DNA of 64,000 nt from positions 1-64,000 of the forward strand of contig CAJOEI010000003.1 of the NCBI GenBank assembly GCA_905233465.1, written 5' to 3'. Position numbers and translations under genes: made by a program. Shown here piece by piece: positions 25,431-35,403 of this stretch (positions are counted from its first letter, which is position 1; every line of letters starts with the position of its first letter). Under the pieces are notes generated by a model. It was not told where the DNA came from. It did not search any database and saw only the letters and a list, made by a program, of their open reading frames with translations. This stretch comes from an uncultured Bacteroidaceae bacterium. Its GTDB lineage: Bacteria; Bacteroidota; Bacteroidia; Bacteroidales; Bacteroidaceae.

Positions 25431-27407
25431 GTGGAACTTCAAGAACCCAACAACAACAAGAATAAAAATAAGATGCCGCGTTTCAATCTCACATGGTTGT
25501 ACGTGGCTATAGCTGTGGCATTGGGCTATCTCTTCTTTGCCGGAGGCGATAGCCAGCAGAGCGGTACGTCGAAGAATGTCACATACACCGTTTTCAAGCA
25601 ATATGTTGAGCAGGGCTATGCCAACAAGATTGTAGCCAACAAGGATGCAGGCTCAGTGCGTATGTATGTTAAGCCCGAGCACATCCGTGACGTGTTCGCC
25701 ACAGGTGTGGCGCAGACCGGCAAACAGCCCTTTGTTGAGGCCGACTATCCTTCTGCCGATAAGCTTGATGAGTTTGTGAGCCAGCAGCATGAACTCGGCA
25801 ACTTTACGGGTGAGCTAAGTTACAAGCGTCAGAACGACACGCTGTCGCAGCTCTTCTGGAATATCATGCCTCTGTTGGTAATCGTATTTGTGTGGATGTT
25901 CATCATGCGTCGCATGAGCGGTGGCTCAAGCGGCTTTGGTGGCATGGGCAGCATCTTCAATGTCGGCCGTTCAAGGGCGCAACTTGTGGAAAAGGGAGGC
26001 GAGAACGAGTCCAAGGTGACGTTCAAGGATGTTGCTGGTCAGGCGTCGGCCAAGCAGGAGGTGCAAGAGATTGTTGAGTTCTTGAAGAATCCAAAGAAGT
26101 TCACGGATCTGGGTGGCAAGATTCCCAAGGGTGCACTGCTTGTGGGTCCTCCGGGAACGGGTAAGACGTTGTTGGCCAAGGCTGTGGCAGGCGAGGCCGA
26201 TGTGCCCTTCTTCTCGATGTCGGGCTCAGACTTTGTTGAGATGTTTGTCGGCGTTGGCGCAAGCCGTGTGCGCGACCTCTTCCGTCAGGCCAAGGAGAAG
26301 GCCCCATGCATCATCTTCATTGATGAGATTGACGCTGTGGGTCGTGCACGTAGCCGCAATGTGGCTATGGGTGGTAATGACGAGCGCGAGTCAACGCTCA
26401 ACCAGCTGCTTACGGAGATGGATGGCTTTGGCACCAACAGCGGCATCATAATGATGGCTGCCACAAACCGTGCCGATATCCTCGACAAGGCACTGTTGCG
26501 CGCTGGACGCTTTGACAGACAAATCCACGTTGATCTGCCAGACCTGAAGGAGCGTCGCGAGGTCTTTGAGGTGCACCTGAAACCCATCAAGGTAGATGCA
26601 TCGCTGGATATCGACCTGCTGGCACGTCAGACACCCGGTTTCAGCGGTGCTGACATTGCCAACGTCTGCAACGAAGCTGCTCTCATCGCCGCACGTCATG
26701 GCAAGGAGGCAGTGACGAAAGAGGACTTCCTTGCTGCTGTGGACCGCATTGTGGGCGGTTTGGAGAAGAAAACAAAAGTGATGACCGAGGACGAGAAGCG
26801 CACCATTGCCATACATGAGGCTGGACATGCCACCATCTCATGGAACCTGCAATACGCCAATCCCCTCATCAAGGTTACAATCGTGCCGCGCGGACGTGCC
26901 TTGGGTGCAGCGTGGTATCTGCCCGAGGAACGCCAGATCACGACCAAGGAGCAGATGCTCGACGAGATGTGTGCCACACTGGGCGGACGTGCTGCCGAGG
27001 AACTCTTCACAGGTCACATCAGCAGCGGAGCAATGAATGACCTGGAGCGCGTCACCAAGCAGGCCTATGGCATGATAGCATACATGGGCATGAGCGACCG
27101 ACTGCCCAACCTGTGCTATTACAACAATGACGAATACTCGTGGCAGCGACCCTATTCCGAGGAGACGGCACGCCTTATCGATGAAGAGGCCAAGCGTATG
27201 ATCGCCGAGCAATATGAACGTGCCAAAGCGCTCTTGCTCCAGAAACGCGACGGCCACGGCCAACTGGCAGACCTGCTCGTGGAGCGGGAGGTGATTTTTG
27301 CCGAGGACGTTGAGAAAATATTTGGCAAGCGCCCCTGGGCCAGTCGGACAGAGGAACTGCTTGGAGGAGAGGAGGCGGCTGCGCCGCAGACTAATGTTGA
27401 AAGTTGA
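25431..27407 (+). CDS. ftsH: ATP-dependent zinc metalloprotease FtsH
   Basis: A 658-residue membrane AAA+ protease. The GTG start gives [20 protein letters not shown]; a GTG is accepted because the N-terminal Asn/Lys-rich segment is normal for Bacteroidetes FtsH. Two TM helices (about 18-36 and 145-162) flank a periplasmic domain. Walker A GPPGTGKT is near residue 240, Walker [13 protein letters not shown] follows, and the zinc site HEAGH is near 461. It degrades membrane and regulatory proteins. The last residues ([10 protein letters not shown]) and the stop are encoded by a GC palindrome and TTGAAAG repeat shared with other loci. Confidence 0.97.
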   Translation: MELQEPNNNKNKNKMPRFNLTWLYVAIAVALGYLFFAGGDSQQSGTSKNVTYTVFKQYVEQGYANKIVANKDAGSVRMYVKPEHIRDVFATGVAQTGKQPFVEADYPSADKLDEFVSQQHELGNFTGELSYKRQNDTLSQLFWNIMPLLVIVFVWMFIMRRMSGGSSGFGGMGSIFNVGRSRAQLVEKGGENESKVTFKDVAGQASAKQEVQEIVEFLKNPKKFTDLGGKIPKGALLVGPPGTGKTLLAKAVAGEADVPFFSMSGSDFVEMFVGVGASRVRDLFRQAKEKAPCIIFIDEIDAVGRARSRNVAMGGNDERESTLNQLLTEMDGFGTNSGIIMMAATNRADILDKALLRAGRFDRQIHVDLPDLKERREVFEVHLKPIKVDASLDIDLLARQTPGFSGADIANVCNEAALIAARHGKEAVTKEDFLAAVDRIVGGLEKKTKVMTEDEKRTIAIHEAGHATISWNLQYANPLIKVTIVPRGRALGAAWYLPEERQITTKEQMLDEMCATLGGRAAEELFTGHISSGAMNDLERVTKQAYGMIAYMGMSDRLPNLCYYNNDEYSWQRPYSEETARLIDEEAKRMIAEQYERAKALLLQKRDGHGQLADLLVEREVIFAEDVEKIFGKRPWASRTEELLGGEEAAAPQTNVES

Positions 27408-27426
27408 AAATTGAAAATTGAAAATG
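27380..27426. repeat. GC palindrome plus TTGAAAA array spanning ftsH stop to cdsA start
   Basis: GCGGCTGCGCCGCAG is followed by TTGAAAGTTGAAAATTGAAA units running into the cdsA ATG. Here the repeat encodes the end of FtsH and forms the entire ftsH-cdsA gap. Confidence 0.75.
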
Positions 27427-28230
27427 AAAAATCTTGTTCTTCGCACTATTACCGGCGTGGCCTTTGTGGCCGTTATGGTGGCCGGTATATTGTATAGCCC
27501 ATTGACTCTTTGGGCCTTGTTCCTCGTGATAGCAGTCCTCACCACATGGGAATTCACGGGCCTTGTCAACACGCGTCCTGATGTCCAGGTGAACCGTGTT
27601 GTCACCACCACAGCTGCCGCGCTGCTTTTTCTCGGTGTGTCAGCGATGCAGACCGACATCTTGCAGGCGCGGATGCTGATTGTGCCTTGGTTGCTCAGTA
27701 TGGTTTTTATCATGGTTGAGGAGCTCTTCCTGCAACGTGAGGATCCGCTAAGCAACTGGGCCTACTCCATGTTGGCGCAGATATATGTTGCCTTGCCTTT
27801 TGCGCTGTTGACAATGTTCCCGTCGCAGACCTATGTCATGGCCATATTCCTTTTCCTGTGGTGCAACGACACCGGTGCCTACTGCACGGGTTCGCTCATC
27901 GGACGTCACAAGCTCTTCCCCCGTATCTCACCAGGCAAGACATGGGAGGGCAGTGTCGGCGGCGCTGTGCTGGCCATCATCGCAGCGCTGATTATGGCCT
28001 TCTATGTCGACACCACACTTGCTCCCTGGCAGTGGGTGGCATTTGCCCTGACGGTGGTCGTCATAGGCACTCTGGGCGATCTCGTGGAGAGCCTCTTCAA
28101 GCGCAAGCTCGGCGTGAAGGATAGCGGCAATATCCTGCCTGGCCACGGAGGTATGCTGGATCGTTTCGACAGCAGTCTCATGGCGATTCCTGCCGTGATG
28201 TCATTGCTCTTCATCTTGGCAGCGCTCTAA
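27424..28230 (+). CDS. cdsA: Phosphatidate cytidylyltransferase
   Basis: A 268-residue polytopic membrane enzyme making CDP-diacylglycerol from phosphatidate and CTP. Hydrophobic helices fill the protein, and the C-terminal signature (FKRKLGVKDSGNILPGHGGM followed by LDRFDSS) is intact, as is ISPGKTWEGSVGG. I start at MKNLVLRTITG, 27424. The gene follows ftsH by a repeat-filled 16 bp. Confidence 0.95.
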   Translation: MKNLVLRTITGVAFVAVMVAGILYSPLTLWALFLVIAVLTTWEFTGLVNTRPDVQVNRVVTTTAAALLFLGVSAMQTDILQARMLIVPWLLSMVFIMVEELFLQREDPLSNWAYSMLAQIYVALPFALLTMFPSQTYVMAIFLFLWCNDTGAYCTGSLIGRHKLFPRISPGKTWEGSVGGAVLAIIAALIMAFYVDTTLAPWQWVAFALTVVVIGTLGDLVESLFKRKLGVKDSGNILPGHGGMLDRFDSSLMAIPAVMSLLFILAAL

Positions 28231-28316
28231 ACAAATGTTAAATCTACACCTTATCCGTTAAACGAAGCCTTAGCCAGTTTGTCATTTGTTTTGCATAAAC
28301 AAGACACAAACACCCA

Positions 28317-31300
28317 ATGAAGCACTTCATTATTTCTCTTTTGCTACTCACGCTGGCTACGGCCGCCAGCGCACAGAAGGGTACCGTCAGCGGTACTATT
28401 GTTGACGGCGAGGGCGAACCGTTGCCAGGAGCAATGATTGTCATCATGCAACCTGATAGTGTGCAGACAACAGGTCAGCAGAGCAAGGCCGACGGCACAT
28501 TCAGCATCGGCAACATCAAGCTTGGCTCATATATCCTGAGAGCATCATTCATCGGATACAAGACCGTTTTCGCCAACTTCGAACTGACTAAGAAAAACCG
28601 TCAAATCAATCTTGGGCAAATAACTCTGTTTGAGAATGCCAAGCTCATGCGTGAGGCTGAAGTGACGGCGCGTGCGGCTCAGGTGGAGATGAAGGCCGAC
28701 ACCTTTGTATATAATGCCGATGCCTTTCGCATCCCCGAAGGAGCCGACTTGGAGGCCCTTTTGAAGAAATTCCCGGGTGCAGAGATAACAGAAGAGGGAA
28801 CAATTAAGATCAACGGCAAGGAAGTAAAGAAGATTCTCGTTAAGGGCAAGGAGTTCTTTGGCAACGACACCAAGATGAGCCTGAAGAATATCTCTGCCAA
28901 ATCAGTGAGCCGCGTCAAGGCCTACGACCGTCAGAGCGATTACAGCCGCGTCACGGGCATCGACGACGGCGAGGAGGAGACAGTACTTGACCTGCAACTC
29001 AAGCCTGGTATGAGCGAGGGATGGGTCATTAATGCCGACCTTGCCTACGGCACAGAGCATCGTTATGCCGAGCGCCTGACCATCAGCCGTTTCCTCGAAG
29101 ACTTCCAATTCACCGTCGTGGGTGCTGCCAACAACGTCAACGATCGCGGCTTCGGTGGATGGGGTCGTGGCGGCAATGGCCTCACCGCGACTAAGAACAC
29201 CGGTGCCAACTTCGCTTGGAGCAACGGCCTCAAGCAGAACGAAGCCGGACGTCTGGAGCTTGGTGGCAATGTCCGCTACCGTCACACGTCCACAGACAAT
29301 CTGACACGCTCCAACAGCGAGACGTTCCTGACATCAACAGCTTCGCAGTTTGTCAACCGCCTCAGCCAGAGCTATGGTAGCAACTCCAATGTCAATGCAG
29401 ACTTGCGCTTCGAATGGCAGCCCGACTCAATGACGAACATCATCTTCCGACCTGCATACTCATACTCGACCAACAGAAACGAGAGCACAAGCCGTAGCGC
29501 TACATTCAACGATAGTCCATACGAAGCAGGCATGACGGATCCGCTCAATGAGTACGAGACATTTGATTATGGCGACAATGACATTCGTGTCAACGACAAC
29601 AACCGCGAGAACCTCAGTAAGAGCAGCAACTACAATGTCAATGGCTCGCTGCAGGTCAACCGTCGGTTCAACAAGGCAGGACGCAACATCACCTTCGACT
29701 TGAGTGGAGCCACAGGACAGAATGCGAGCGAGAGTTGGAGCCGTAGCCTTGTCAACTTCTACCAGAACACCGAGAGACCCTTCACGTTCACCAATCAATA
29801 CAACGACAACCCCTCCAAGAACTGGAATTGGCGTGCGCGCGTCAGCTACAGCGAACCCATCTTCAAGGGTGCCAACTTGCAGTTCTCGTATCAGTTCCAG
29901 CGCCGCTACACCGACAGCGACCGAACGATGTACAGCATTGATTCGCTGATGACTAACAGCACACTGCGCAATCAAGTCTTCGGATACATCTCCGACAACG
30001 ACATCATTCAGGCGCTGGTGCTCGGCTATACGCCCAATGCAGACATCCTGCAGGCTCTGCGCAACATCGAGAACTCGCAGTATGCAACCTACAATGAATT
30101 CAACCACGATGCCAACGTCATGCTGCGCTATCAGATTGGCGACTTCCGCATCAATGCTGGTGTGGGAGTACAGCCACAGACGACACACATGGACTACACC
30201 AAGAACCGTCTGGATACAACTGTCACCCGCCAGGTCTTCAACTGGGCACCGAGGCTCGATGTGCGATGGAAGATTTCCAACACCAGCCAGCTACGTGCAC
30301 GCTACAATGCATCAATGGGACAGCCGTCGATGACCAACCTCCTTGATGTGGACGACACCAGCGACCCCCTCAATATCAGTCATGGTAATCCTGGCTTGAA
30401 ACCATCGTGGACAAACCGCTTCTTTGTGTTCTACAATGACTTCAAGACAGAGCAACAGATGGGATGGGCGGCCAACCTCAACTTCTCCAACACCATCAAC
30501 AGCATCTCCAACCGCACGGTGTACTATCAGGACACAGGTAAACGCGAGACCACGCCCGACAACATCAATGGCAACTGGAATGCTGGCGCATTCCTTATGT
30601 TCAACACGGCGCTGGACAAAGGCAAATATTGGAATATTCACACTTCGCTGCGTACCAACTACAGCAACAATGTGGGCTACATGAGTGTTGACCAGACATC
30701 AAACTCTGTCAAGAGCACCACCAAGAACACCAGCATCGGCGACAACCTGCGCATCAACTACCGCAATGACATCGTTGAGGTAGGTGTCAACGGCGGCTTC
30801 GACTTCAACCACGCCCGCAATGGCATACGCGAGAGCGCCAACCTTGACACATGGACGTATGAATATGGTGGCAATCTGCAGGTCAACGCTCCGTGGGGAA
30901 CAAGTCTGGCGACAGATATCACTCAGCAGAGTCGACGCGGTTACGAGGATGAGTCCATGAACACCAACGAACTCATCTGGAACGCCCAGCTCTCACATTC
31001 ATTCCTCAAGAACAAACAGCTCACGCTCAGCGTGCAGTGGTATGACATACTGCGGCAACGCTCCAACATCAGTCGCACCATCAGCGCCATACAACGTAGC
31101 GACTCATGGAACAACGCCATCAATTCCTATCTCATGGTCCACGTCATCTACAAGCTAAACCTTGTTGGCAACAAGGAAGCGCGACGTGATGGTTGGGGTG
31201 GCCCGGGCTTCGGTGGCCCTCCAGGCGGTCCCGGTGGCGGCCCTGGTGGTGACAGACCTGCTGGCGGGCGATCTGGTGGTGGCCGGTCCAGCGTCGGTGG

Positions 31301-31325
31301 CCCTGGATTCGGTGGCGGCAGATAG
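28317..31325 (+). CDS. TonB-dependent receptor-like outer-membrane beta-barrel protein
   Basis: A 1002-residue protein with signal peptide MKHFIISLLLLTLATAASA. A carboxypeptidase-regulatory-like domain (residues ~22-110: GTVSGTIVDGEGEPLPGAMI), a plug-like region (TFVYNADAFRIPEGADLEAL ... KILVKGKEFFG) and a long beta-barrel follow. The last barrel strand (SYLMVHVIYKLNLVG) is followed by an unusual ~45-residue Gly/Pro/Arg-rich tail (GGPGFGGPPGGPGGG ...), so the protein does not end in the classical aromatic residue. No SusD partner is adjacent. Ligand unknown. Confidence 0.88.
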   Translation: MKHFIISLLLLTLATAASAQKGTVSGTIVDGEGEPLPGAMIVIMQPDSVQTTGQQSKADGTFSIGNIKLGSYILRASFIGYKTVFANFELTKKNRQINLGQITLFENAKLMREAEVTARAAQVEMKADTFVYNADAFRIPEGADLEALLKKFPGAEITEEGTIKINGKEVKKILVKGKEFFGNDTKMSLKNISAKSVSRVKAYDRQSDYSRVTGIDDGEEETVLDLQLKPGMSEGWVINADLAYGTEHRYAERLTISRFLEDFQFTVVGAANNVNDRGFGGWGRGGNGLTATKNTGANFAWSNGLKQNEAGRLELGGNVRYRHTSTDNLTRSNSETFLTSTASQFVNRLSQSYGSNSNVNADLRFEWQPDSMTNIIFRPAYSYSTNRNESTSRSATFNDSPYEAGMTDPLNEYETFDYGDNDIRVNDNNRENLSKSSNYNVNGSLQVNRRFNKAGRNITFDLSGATGQNASESWSRSLVNFYQNTERPFTFTNQYNDNPSKNWNWRARVSYSEPIFKGANLQFSYQFQRRYTDSDRTMYSIDSLMTNSTLRNQVFGYISDNDIIQALVLGYTPNADILQALRNIENSQYATYNEFNHDANVMLRYQIGDFRINAGVGVQPQTTHMDYTKNRLDTTVTRQVFNWAPRLDVRWKISNTSQLRARYNASMGQPSMTNLLDVDDTSDPLNISHGNPGLKPSWTNRFFVFYNDFKTEQQMGWAANLNFSNTINSISNRTVYYQDTGKRETTPDNINGNWNAGAFLMFNTALDKGKYWNIHTSLRTNYSNNVGYMSVDQTSNSVKSTTKNTSIGDNLRINYRNDIVEVGVNGGFDFNHARNGIRESANLDTWTYEYGGNLQVNAPWGTSLATDITQQSRRGYEDESMNTNELIWNAQLSHSFLKNKQLTLSVQWYDILRQRSNISRTISAIQRSDSWNNAINSYLMVHVIYKLNLVGNKEARRDGWGGPGFGGPPGGPGGGPGGDRPAGGRSGGGRSSVGGPGFGGGR

Positions 31326-31346
31326 CTTTTTAATTTTGAATAATAT

Positions 31347-32492
31347 ATGACCAATGCTTTTGCCCTTGTAGGGCGCATTTACCATTCCACACATATACCC
31401 AGGGCTCTGCCCTGGGCTAAGTGCTTTATAGACCTTCGGGTCGTTTCAGGTATCACTTTCTTATTGTCATCTGCTCCATTCCTTGCGCAGCCTCGCATGA
31501 TAGTCGAAGCCGACGTGATGAATATGGGTGAAGTGGTCTATCAGACGCCGCGTCGTGTGGTATTCAATATCACCAATCGTGGTGCCGACCCACTCGTCAT
31601 CAGCCGTGTGCAGCCGTCATGTGAGTGTACGAAGGTCACATTTCCGCAGCAACCCGTGCCGCCGGGTGGCACAGCTGAGATAGCTGCTACATACGATGCC
31701 CGCATGTTGGGCTCGTTCCAGAAAGAGCTTGAGGTATATACCAATGCCTCTTCCGAGCCCGTGTACCTCACCCTGCAGGGACGCGTCGTGCAGGCTGCAA
31801 CAGACTATACTGGTGAATTCCCCATAGACATGGGGGCTGTGAGACTTGCCAACAATGTTGTAGAGTTTGATGATGTCAACCGAGGTGACAAGCCTGTTGT
31901 GGCCATACCCATCGTCAATACATCAAAGGGCAGCTACCGGCCAGCGCTCATGCATCTGCCGCCATATCTCAGTGCGACCTACGAGCCAGAGCAGTTGGCT
32001 GGTGGACGTGTGGGACGCATACTGCTTGCCCTCAATACCGAGAAGCTCAAGAACTACGGCCTCACTCAGACATCGGTATATCTCGCCCGCCACATGGGCG
32101 ACAAGGTCAGCATGGCCAATGAAATAGAAGTATCAGCTCTGTTGCTGCCGGACTTCTCGCGCCTCAGTGCAGAGGATATGATGCGTGCGCCGCACATGCG
32201 CTTGAGTGCTGACAGCCTTGACTTCTCAGGGCTCCAGGGCAAGCAGAAGGCATCGCAGGTCATCACCATCACCAACGACGGTCGTCAGCCGCTCAACATC
32301 AACAGCCTACAGGTATATGGCAAGGTCCTGAGTGTCAGTCTCGCCAATCGTGTCATAGCTCCAGGTCAGCAGGTGAAGCTCAAGGTCACCATCAACCGTA
32401 AGTTCGAAAAGGCCTCCAAGACACGCCCACGTGTCCTACTCATCACCGACGACCCCACACGCCCAAAGACCATCATCAACGTCAAACTATGA
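31347..32492 (+). CDS. DUF1573 domain-containing exported protein (N-terminus overlaps a repeat)
   Basis: A 381-residue ORF. From about residue 50 it is a DUF1573/ASPM-SPD-2-Hydin-like protein (MNMGEVVYQTPRRVVFNITN ... VQPSCECTKVTFPQQPVPPG) with a second similar domain near the C-terminus, composed of Ig-like beta domains. Residues ~1-34 are encoded by repeat-type DNA containing the palindrome CCCAGGGC-TCT-GCCCTGGG. A plausible signal segment (SGITFLLSSAPFLAQ) comes only after it with no nearby ATG, so the true start is uncertain. The stop overlaps the meaB start (ATGA). Confidence 0.82.
   Translation: MTNAFALVGRIYHSTHIPRALPWAKCFIDLRVVSGITFLLSSAPFLAQPRMIVEADVMNMGEVVYQTPRRVVFNITNRGADPLVISRVQPSCECTKVTFPQQPVPPGGTAEIAATYDARMLGSFQKELEVYTNASSEPVYLTLQGRVVQAATDYTGEFPIDMGAVRLANNVVEFDDVNRGDKPVVAIPIVNTSKGSYRPALMHLPPYLSATYEPEQLAGGRVGRILLALNTEKLKNYGLTQTSVYLARHMGDKVSMANEIEVSALLLPDFSRLSAEDMMRAPHMRLSADSLDFSGLQGKQKASQVITITNDGRQPLNINSLQVYGKVLSVSLANRVIAPGQQVKLKVTINRKFEKASKTRPRVLLITDDPTRPKTIINVKL
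31391..31445. repeat. Palindromic repeat CCCAGGGC-TCT-GCCCTGGG in the 5' part of the DUF1573 gene
   Basis: A perfect 8-bp inverted repeat followed by CTAAGTGCTTTATAGACCTTCGGGTCG. I recognise this type of string as a recurrent element in gut Bacteroidetes (recall, not verified). Here it is read as coding sequence (ALPWAKCFIDLRVV). Confidence 0.55.
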
Positions 32493-33604
32493 TCCATCCC
32501 GAGAATAACGAAGAATATCGCGGCCTCACCGTCAACAGCGGTGTCGAGCAGCCATCCATTGTCAACCCATATCTCCAGCGAGGCCGTTTTGCTCGTCGCA
32601 GGCTCACCGCTGCCGACTATGTCGAAGGCATCATCAAGGGCAATGTCACAATACTCGGACAAGCCGTCACACTCGTCGAGAGCACCAACCCACAGCATCA
32701 GGCCATAGCACAGGAAGTCATAGAGAAATGTCTTCCCTACAGCGGCAACTCCATCCGCATTGGCATCAGCGGAGTGCCTGGAGCAGGCAAGAGCACCAGC
32801 ATCGACGAGTTTGGCATGCATGTCCTCCAGCGCACTGGCGGACGCCTTGCCGTTCTCGCCATTGACCCCAGTTCCGAGAAGACCAAGGGTAGCATCCTCG
32901 GCGACAAGACGCGCATGGAGAAACTCAGCACACACCCTGACTCCTTCATACGCCCCAGCCCCTCGGCAGGCTCACTCGGTGGCGTGGCACGCAAGACACG
33001 CGAGACCATCATCCTCTGCGAGGCAGCCGGCTTCGACAAGATATTCGTCGAGACAGTCGGTGTGGGCCAGAGCGAGACAGCCTGCCATTCCATGGTCGAC
33101 TTCTTCCTCCTCATCCAACTCGCTGGTACAGGTGATGAACTGCAGGGCATCAAACGAGGCATCATGGAGATGGCCGACGGTATTGTCATCAACAAATGTG
33201 ATGGTGACAATGTCGAGCCATGCAAACTTGCAGCACGCCAGTTCAGCAACGCCCTCCATCTCTTTCCCGCGCCAGAGAGCGGGTGGACGCCGCAAGTCCT
33301 CTGCTACTCCGGCTTCTATGGCCTCGGCATCAAGGAGGTGTGGGATATGGTCTACGCCTACTTCGATTTCACTCGGGCCAATGGCTACTTCCAGCATCGT
33401 CGCGCGCAGCAGGCCAAATATTGGATGTACGAGAGCATCAACGAGCAGTTGCGCAATGACTTCTACAACAACCCGACAATAGCATCCATGCTCGAGACGG
33501 CAGAACAATCTGTGCTCAACGGACAGAGAACATCATTCGTCGCCGCCAAGCAACTGCTCGATACCTACTACAACATCAGGCAGACAGCCGTCGAACAGCG
33601 TTAA
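32489..33604 (+). CDS. meaB: Methylmalonyl-CoA mutase-associated GTPase MeaB
   Basis: A 371-residue G3E-family P-loop GTPase that protects and loads B12 into methylmalonyl-CoA mutase. Walker A is SGVPGAGKSTSIDEFG, AIDPSSEKTKGSILGDKTRM and FVETVGVGQSE are family hallmarks, and the NKCDGDN base-specificity motif is present. No mutase genes (mutA/mutB) are in the window. It is translationally coupled to DUF1573 (4-bp overlap), an association whose meaning is unclear. Confidence 0.96.
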   Translation: MIHPENNEEYRGLTVNSGVEQPSIVNPYLQRGRFARRRLTAADYVEGIIKGNVTILGQAVTLVESTNPQHQAIAQEVIEKCLPYSGNSIRIGISGVPGAGKSTSIDEFGMHVLQRTGGRLAVLAIDPSSEKTKGSILGDKTRMEKLSTHPDSFIRPSPSAGSLGGVARKTRETIILCEAAGFDKIFVETVGVGQSETACHSMVDFFLLIQLAGTGDELQGIKRGIMEMADGIVINKCDGDNVEPCKLAARQFSNALHLFPAPESGWTPQVLCYSGFYGLGIKEVWDMVYAYFDFTRANGYFQHRRAQQAKYWMYESINEQLRNDFYNNPTIASMLETAEQSVLNGQRTSFVAAKQLLDTYYNIRQTAVEQR

Positions 33605-33613
33605 GTCCACCTC

Positions 33614-34882
33614 ATGGAACAGCTCCTGCACTATGTCTGGCAATACCGAATGCTGCCCGTCGAGCCGCTAAAGACTACCGACGGCGACAGCGTTGAAGTG
33701 ATAGACCCGGGTCTGCACAACACCGATGCAGGTCCGGATTTCTTCAATGCCAAGGTGCGGTTGTCCGGGACTATGTGGGTGGGCAATGTCGAGATACATC
33801 AGCGCTCCTCTGATTGGGTGCGTCATGGACATCACACGGATCCGGCCTACGACTCTGTCGTCCTGCACATAGCTGAGACGGTGGATTCGGATGTCTATAC
33901 TCAGTCAGGCCGGCGCCTGCCACAGTTGCAGCTCTCGGTGCCTGCTTCTGTCCGTGAACACTATGATTCGCTCTTGTCTACACAGGACTATCCCCGTTGC
34001 TGGCGCATCATACCCAGCCTGCCCTCGCTGAAGACACATTCTTGGCTTTCTGCACTTCTCTATGAGCGTCTGACGCAGCGCGGCAATCTTTGTCTTCAGC
34101 GTTTGCAGGCCGTAGGTGGCGATTGGGAGCGCACAACATTCATCACCCTGGCACGCAACTTCGGCTTTGGCATCAATGGTGACGCTTTCGAGACATGGGC
34201 CCGCCACATGCCTCTCCATGCAGCGGCTAAACATCACGACAATCTCTTTCAGCTCGAAGCCCTTTTCCTCGGCTCTGCAGGCCTGCTCTCCTCACCCGAG
34301 GCTGATGATTATCTGCAGCGTCTGCGTGCTGAATGGGATTATCTGGCACATAAGTTCCAACTCCCGGCTCCCATGTCGCCGTCGCTGTGGCGCTATTTGC
34401 GACTGCGCCCACAGAACTTCCCGCATTTGCGCATCGCACAGCTGGCACAGCTCTACCACCGCCAGACGGCCACCTATTCACGCCTCTTAGAGGCCACTTC
34501 GCGACAGGCTTTGCATGAAGCTCTTGACACTGAGCCATCCGAATACTGGCGCAATCACTATCTTTTCGGCATGCCGTCGGCACCGAGCCGCAAGCGGCTC
34601 TCTGCTGCCAGCCGCGACCTCATCATCATCAACACTGTCGCTCCGCTCCTCTTCGCTACGGGTATGGCCCACGACAAAGAGGCCCTGCAGGAGCGGGCCA
34701 TGAGGATAATAGACGAGTTGAAGCCCGAACAGAACTACATCACACGCCAGTGGCAACAATGTGGCATCACTGCCCAGTCTGCAGCCGACAGTCAGGCTTT
34801 GATACAACTCAAACGCGAATACTGCGACCGCCGCGACTGCCTCCGCTGCCGATTCGGATACGAATACTTGAAATCCAAATAA
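33614..34882 (+). CDS. DUF2851 family protein
   Basis: A 422-residue protein whose N-terminal block (MEQLLHYVWQYRMLPVEPLK ... GLHNTDAGPDFFNAKVRLSG ... GNVEIHQRSSDWVRHGHHTD) is diagnostic of DUF2851, a Bacteroidetes/Chlorobi family of unknown function. The Asp/Glu/Lys-like arrangement (DAGPDF ... NVEIH) resembles PD-(D/E)xK nuclease strands, but this is only a suggestion. A C-terminal CDRRDCLRCRFGYEYLK motif could bind metal. It starts 9 bp after meaB. Confidence 0.85.
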   Translation: MEQLLHYVWQYRMLPVEPLKTTDGDSVEVIDPGLHNTDAGPDFFNAKVRLSGTMWVGNVEIHQRSSDWVRHGHHTDPAYDSVVLHIAETVDSDVYTQSGRRLPQLQLSVPASVREHYDSLLSTQDYPRCWRIIPSLPSLKTHSWLSALLYERLTQRGNLCLQRLQAVGGDWERTTFITLARNFGFGINGDAFETWARHMPLHAAAKHHDNLFQLEALFLGSAGLLSSPEADDYLQRLRAEWDYLAHKFQLPAPMSPSLWRYLRLRPQNFPHLRIAQLAQLYHRQTATYSRLLEATSRQALHEALDTEPSEYWRNHYLFGMPSAPSRKRLSAASRDLIIINTVAPLLFATGMAHDKEALQERAMRIIDELKPEQNYITRQWQQCGITAQSAADSQALIQLKREYCDRRDCLRCRFGYEYLKSK

Positions 34883-34887
34883 CCGCT

Positions 34888-35298
34888 ATGCCAAAGAGTT
34901 ATAGATATGAGTTGAAGATGAAGGTCCGCGACTACGAGTGCGACCTTCAGGGCATTGTCAACAATGCCAACTACCAGCACTACACCGAGCACACACGCCA
35001 TGAGTTCCTACTCTCACAGGGCATCAGTTTTGCCGACCTGCACAACCGAGGCATAGATGCTGTGGTGGCTCGCATAACAATGCAGTTCAAGGTTCCACTG
35101 CACAGCGGAGATGAGTTCATCTCATGCCTCAATGTCACAAAGGACGGCGTCAAGTACGTCTTCCATCAGGACATCTACCGCCTGCCACAGCGCACACTCT
35201 GCCTCCGCGCCACCGTCGACTCCGTCTGTGTCGTCAATGGCCAGCTGGTGCGCGGCGTAGAAGAATTAGATAAGATTCTGAGCGTCGACATTTCATAA
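34888..35298 (+). CDS. Acyl-CoA thioesterase (4HBT hot-dog family)
   Basis: A 136-residue hot-dog-fold thioesterase. The active-site segment is VRDYECDLQGIVNNANYQHY (Asp/Asn helix region of 4HBT). The ORF-track start at 34750 runs back into the end of the DUF2851 gene; the ATG at 34888 (MPKSYRYELKMKVRD) is correct for the family and begins 5 bp after the DUF2851 stop. It probably hydrolyses short or medium acyl-CoA; the substrate is not determinable. Confidence 0.92.
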   Translation: MPKSYRYELKMKVRDYECDLQGIVNNANYQHYTEHTRHEFLLSQGISFADLHNRGIDAVVARITMQFKVPLHSGDEFISCLNVTKDGVKYVFHQDIYRLPQRTLCLRATVDSVCVVNGQLVRGVEELDKILSVDIS

Positions 35299-35308
35299 TG
35301 CCGAGTGT

Positions 35309-35403
35309 CGTTATATCGTTATACCGTTATACCGTTATATCGACATATCCGTGAAATCGTGAAATCGTGAAATCGTAAAATCGTGAAATTGTAAAATCGT
35401 AAA
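35309..35403. repeat. CGTTATAC and GTGAAATC/GTAAAATC arrays before dprA
   Basis: The gap holds CGTTATATCGTTATACCG units, then TGAAATCG/TAAAATCG nonamers running directly into the dprA ATG. No other gene is seen. Confidence 0.85.

Noticed and set aside
34750-34887. N-terminal extension of the thioesterase ORF
   Set aside because: These codons overlap the end of DUF2851 in another frame; the family N-terminus starts at 34888.
35309-35403. CRISPR-like array
   Set aside because: Units are 8-9 bp and lack spacers; a simple tandem array, not CRISPR. The same holds for the other arrays and for the three 22-bp units at 38.6 kb.
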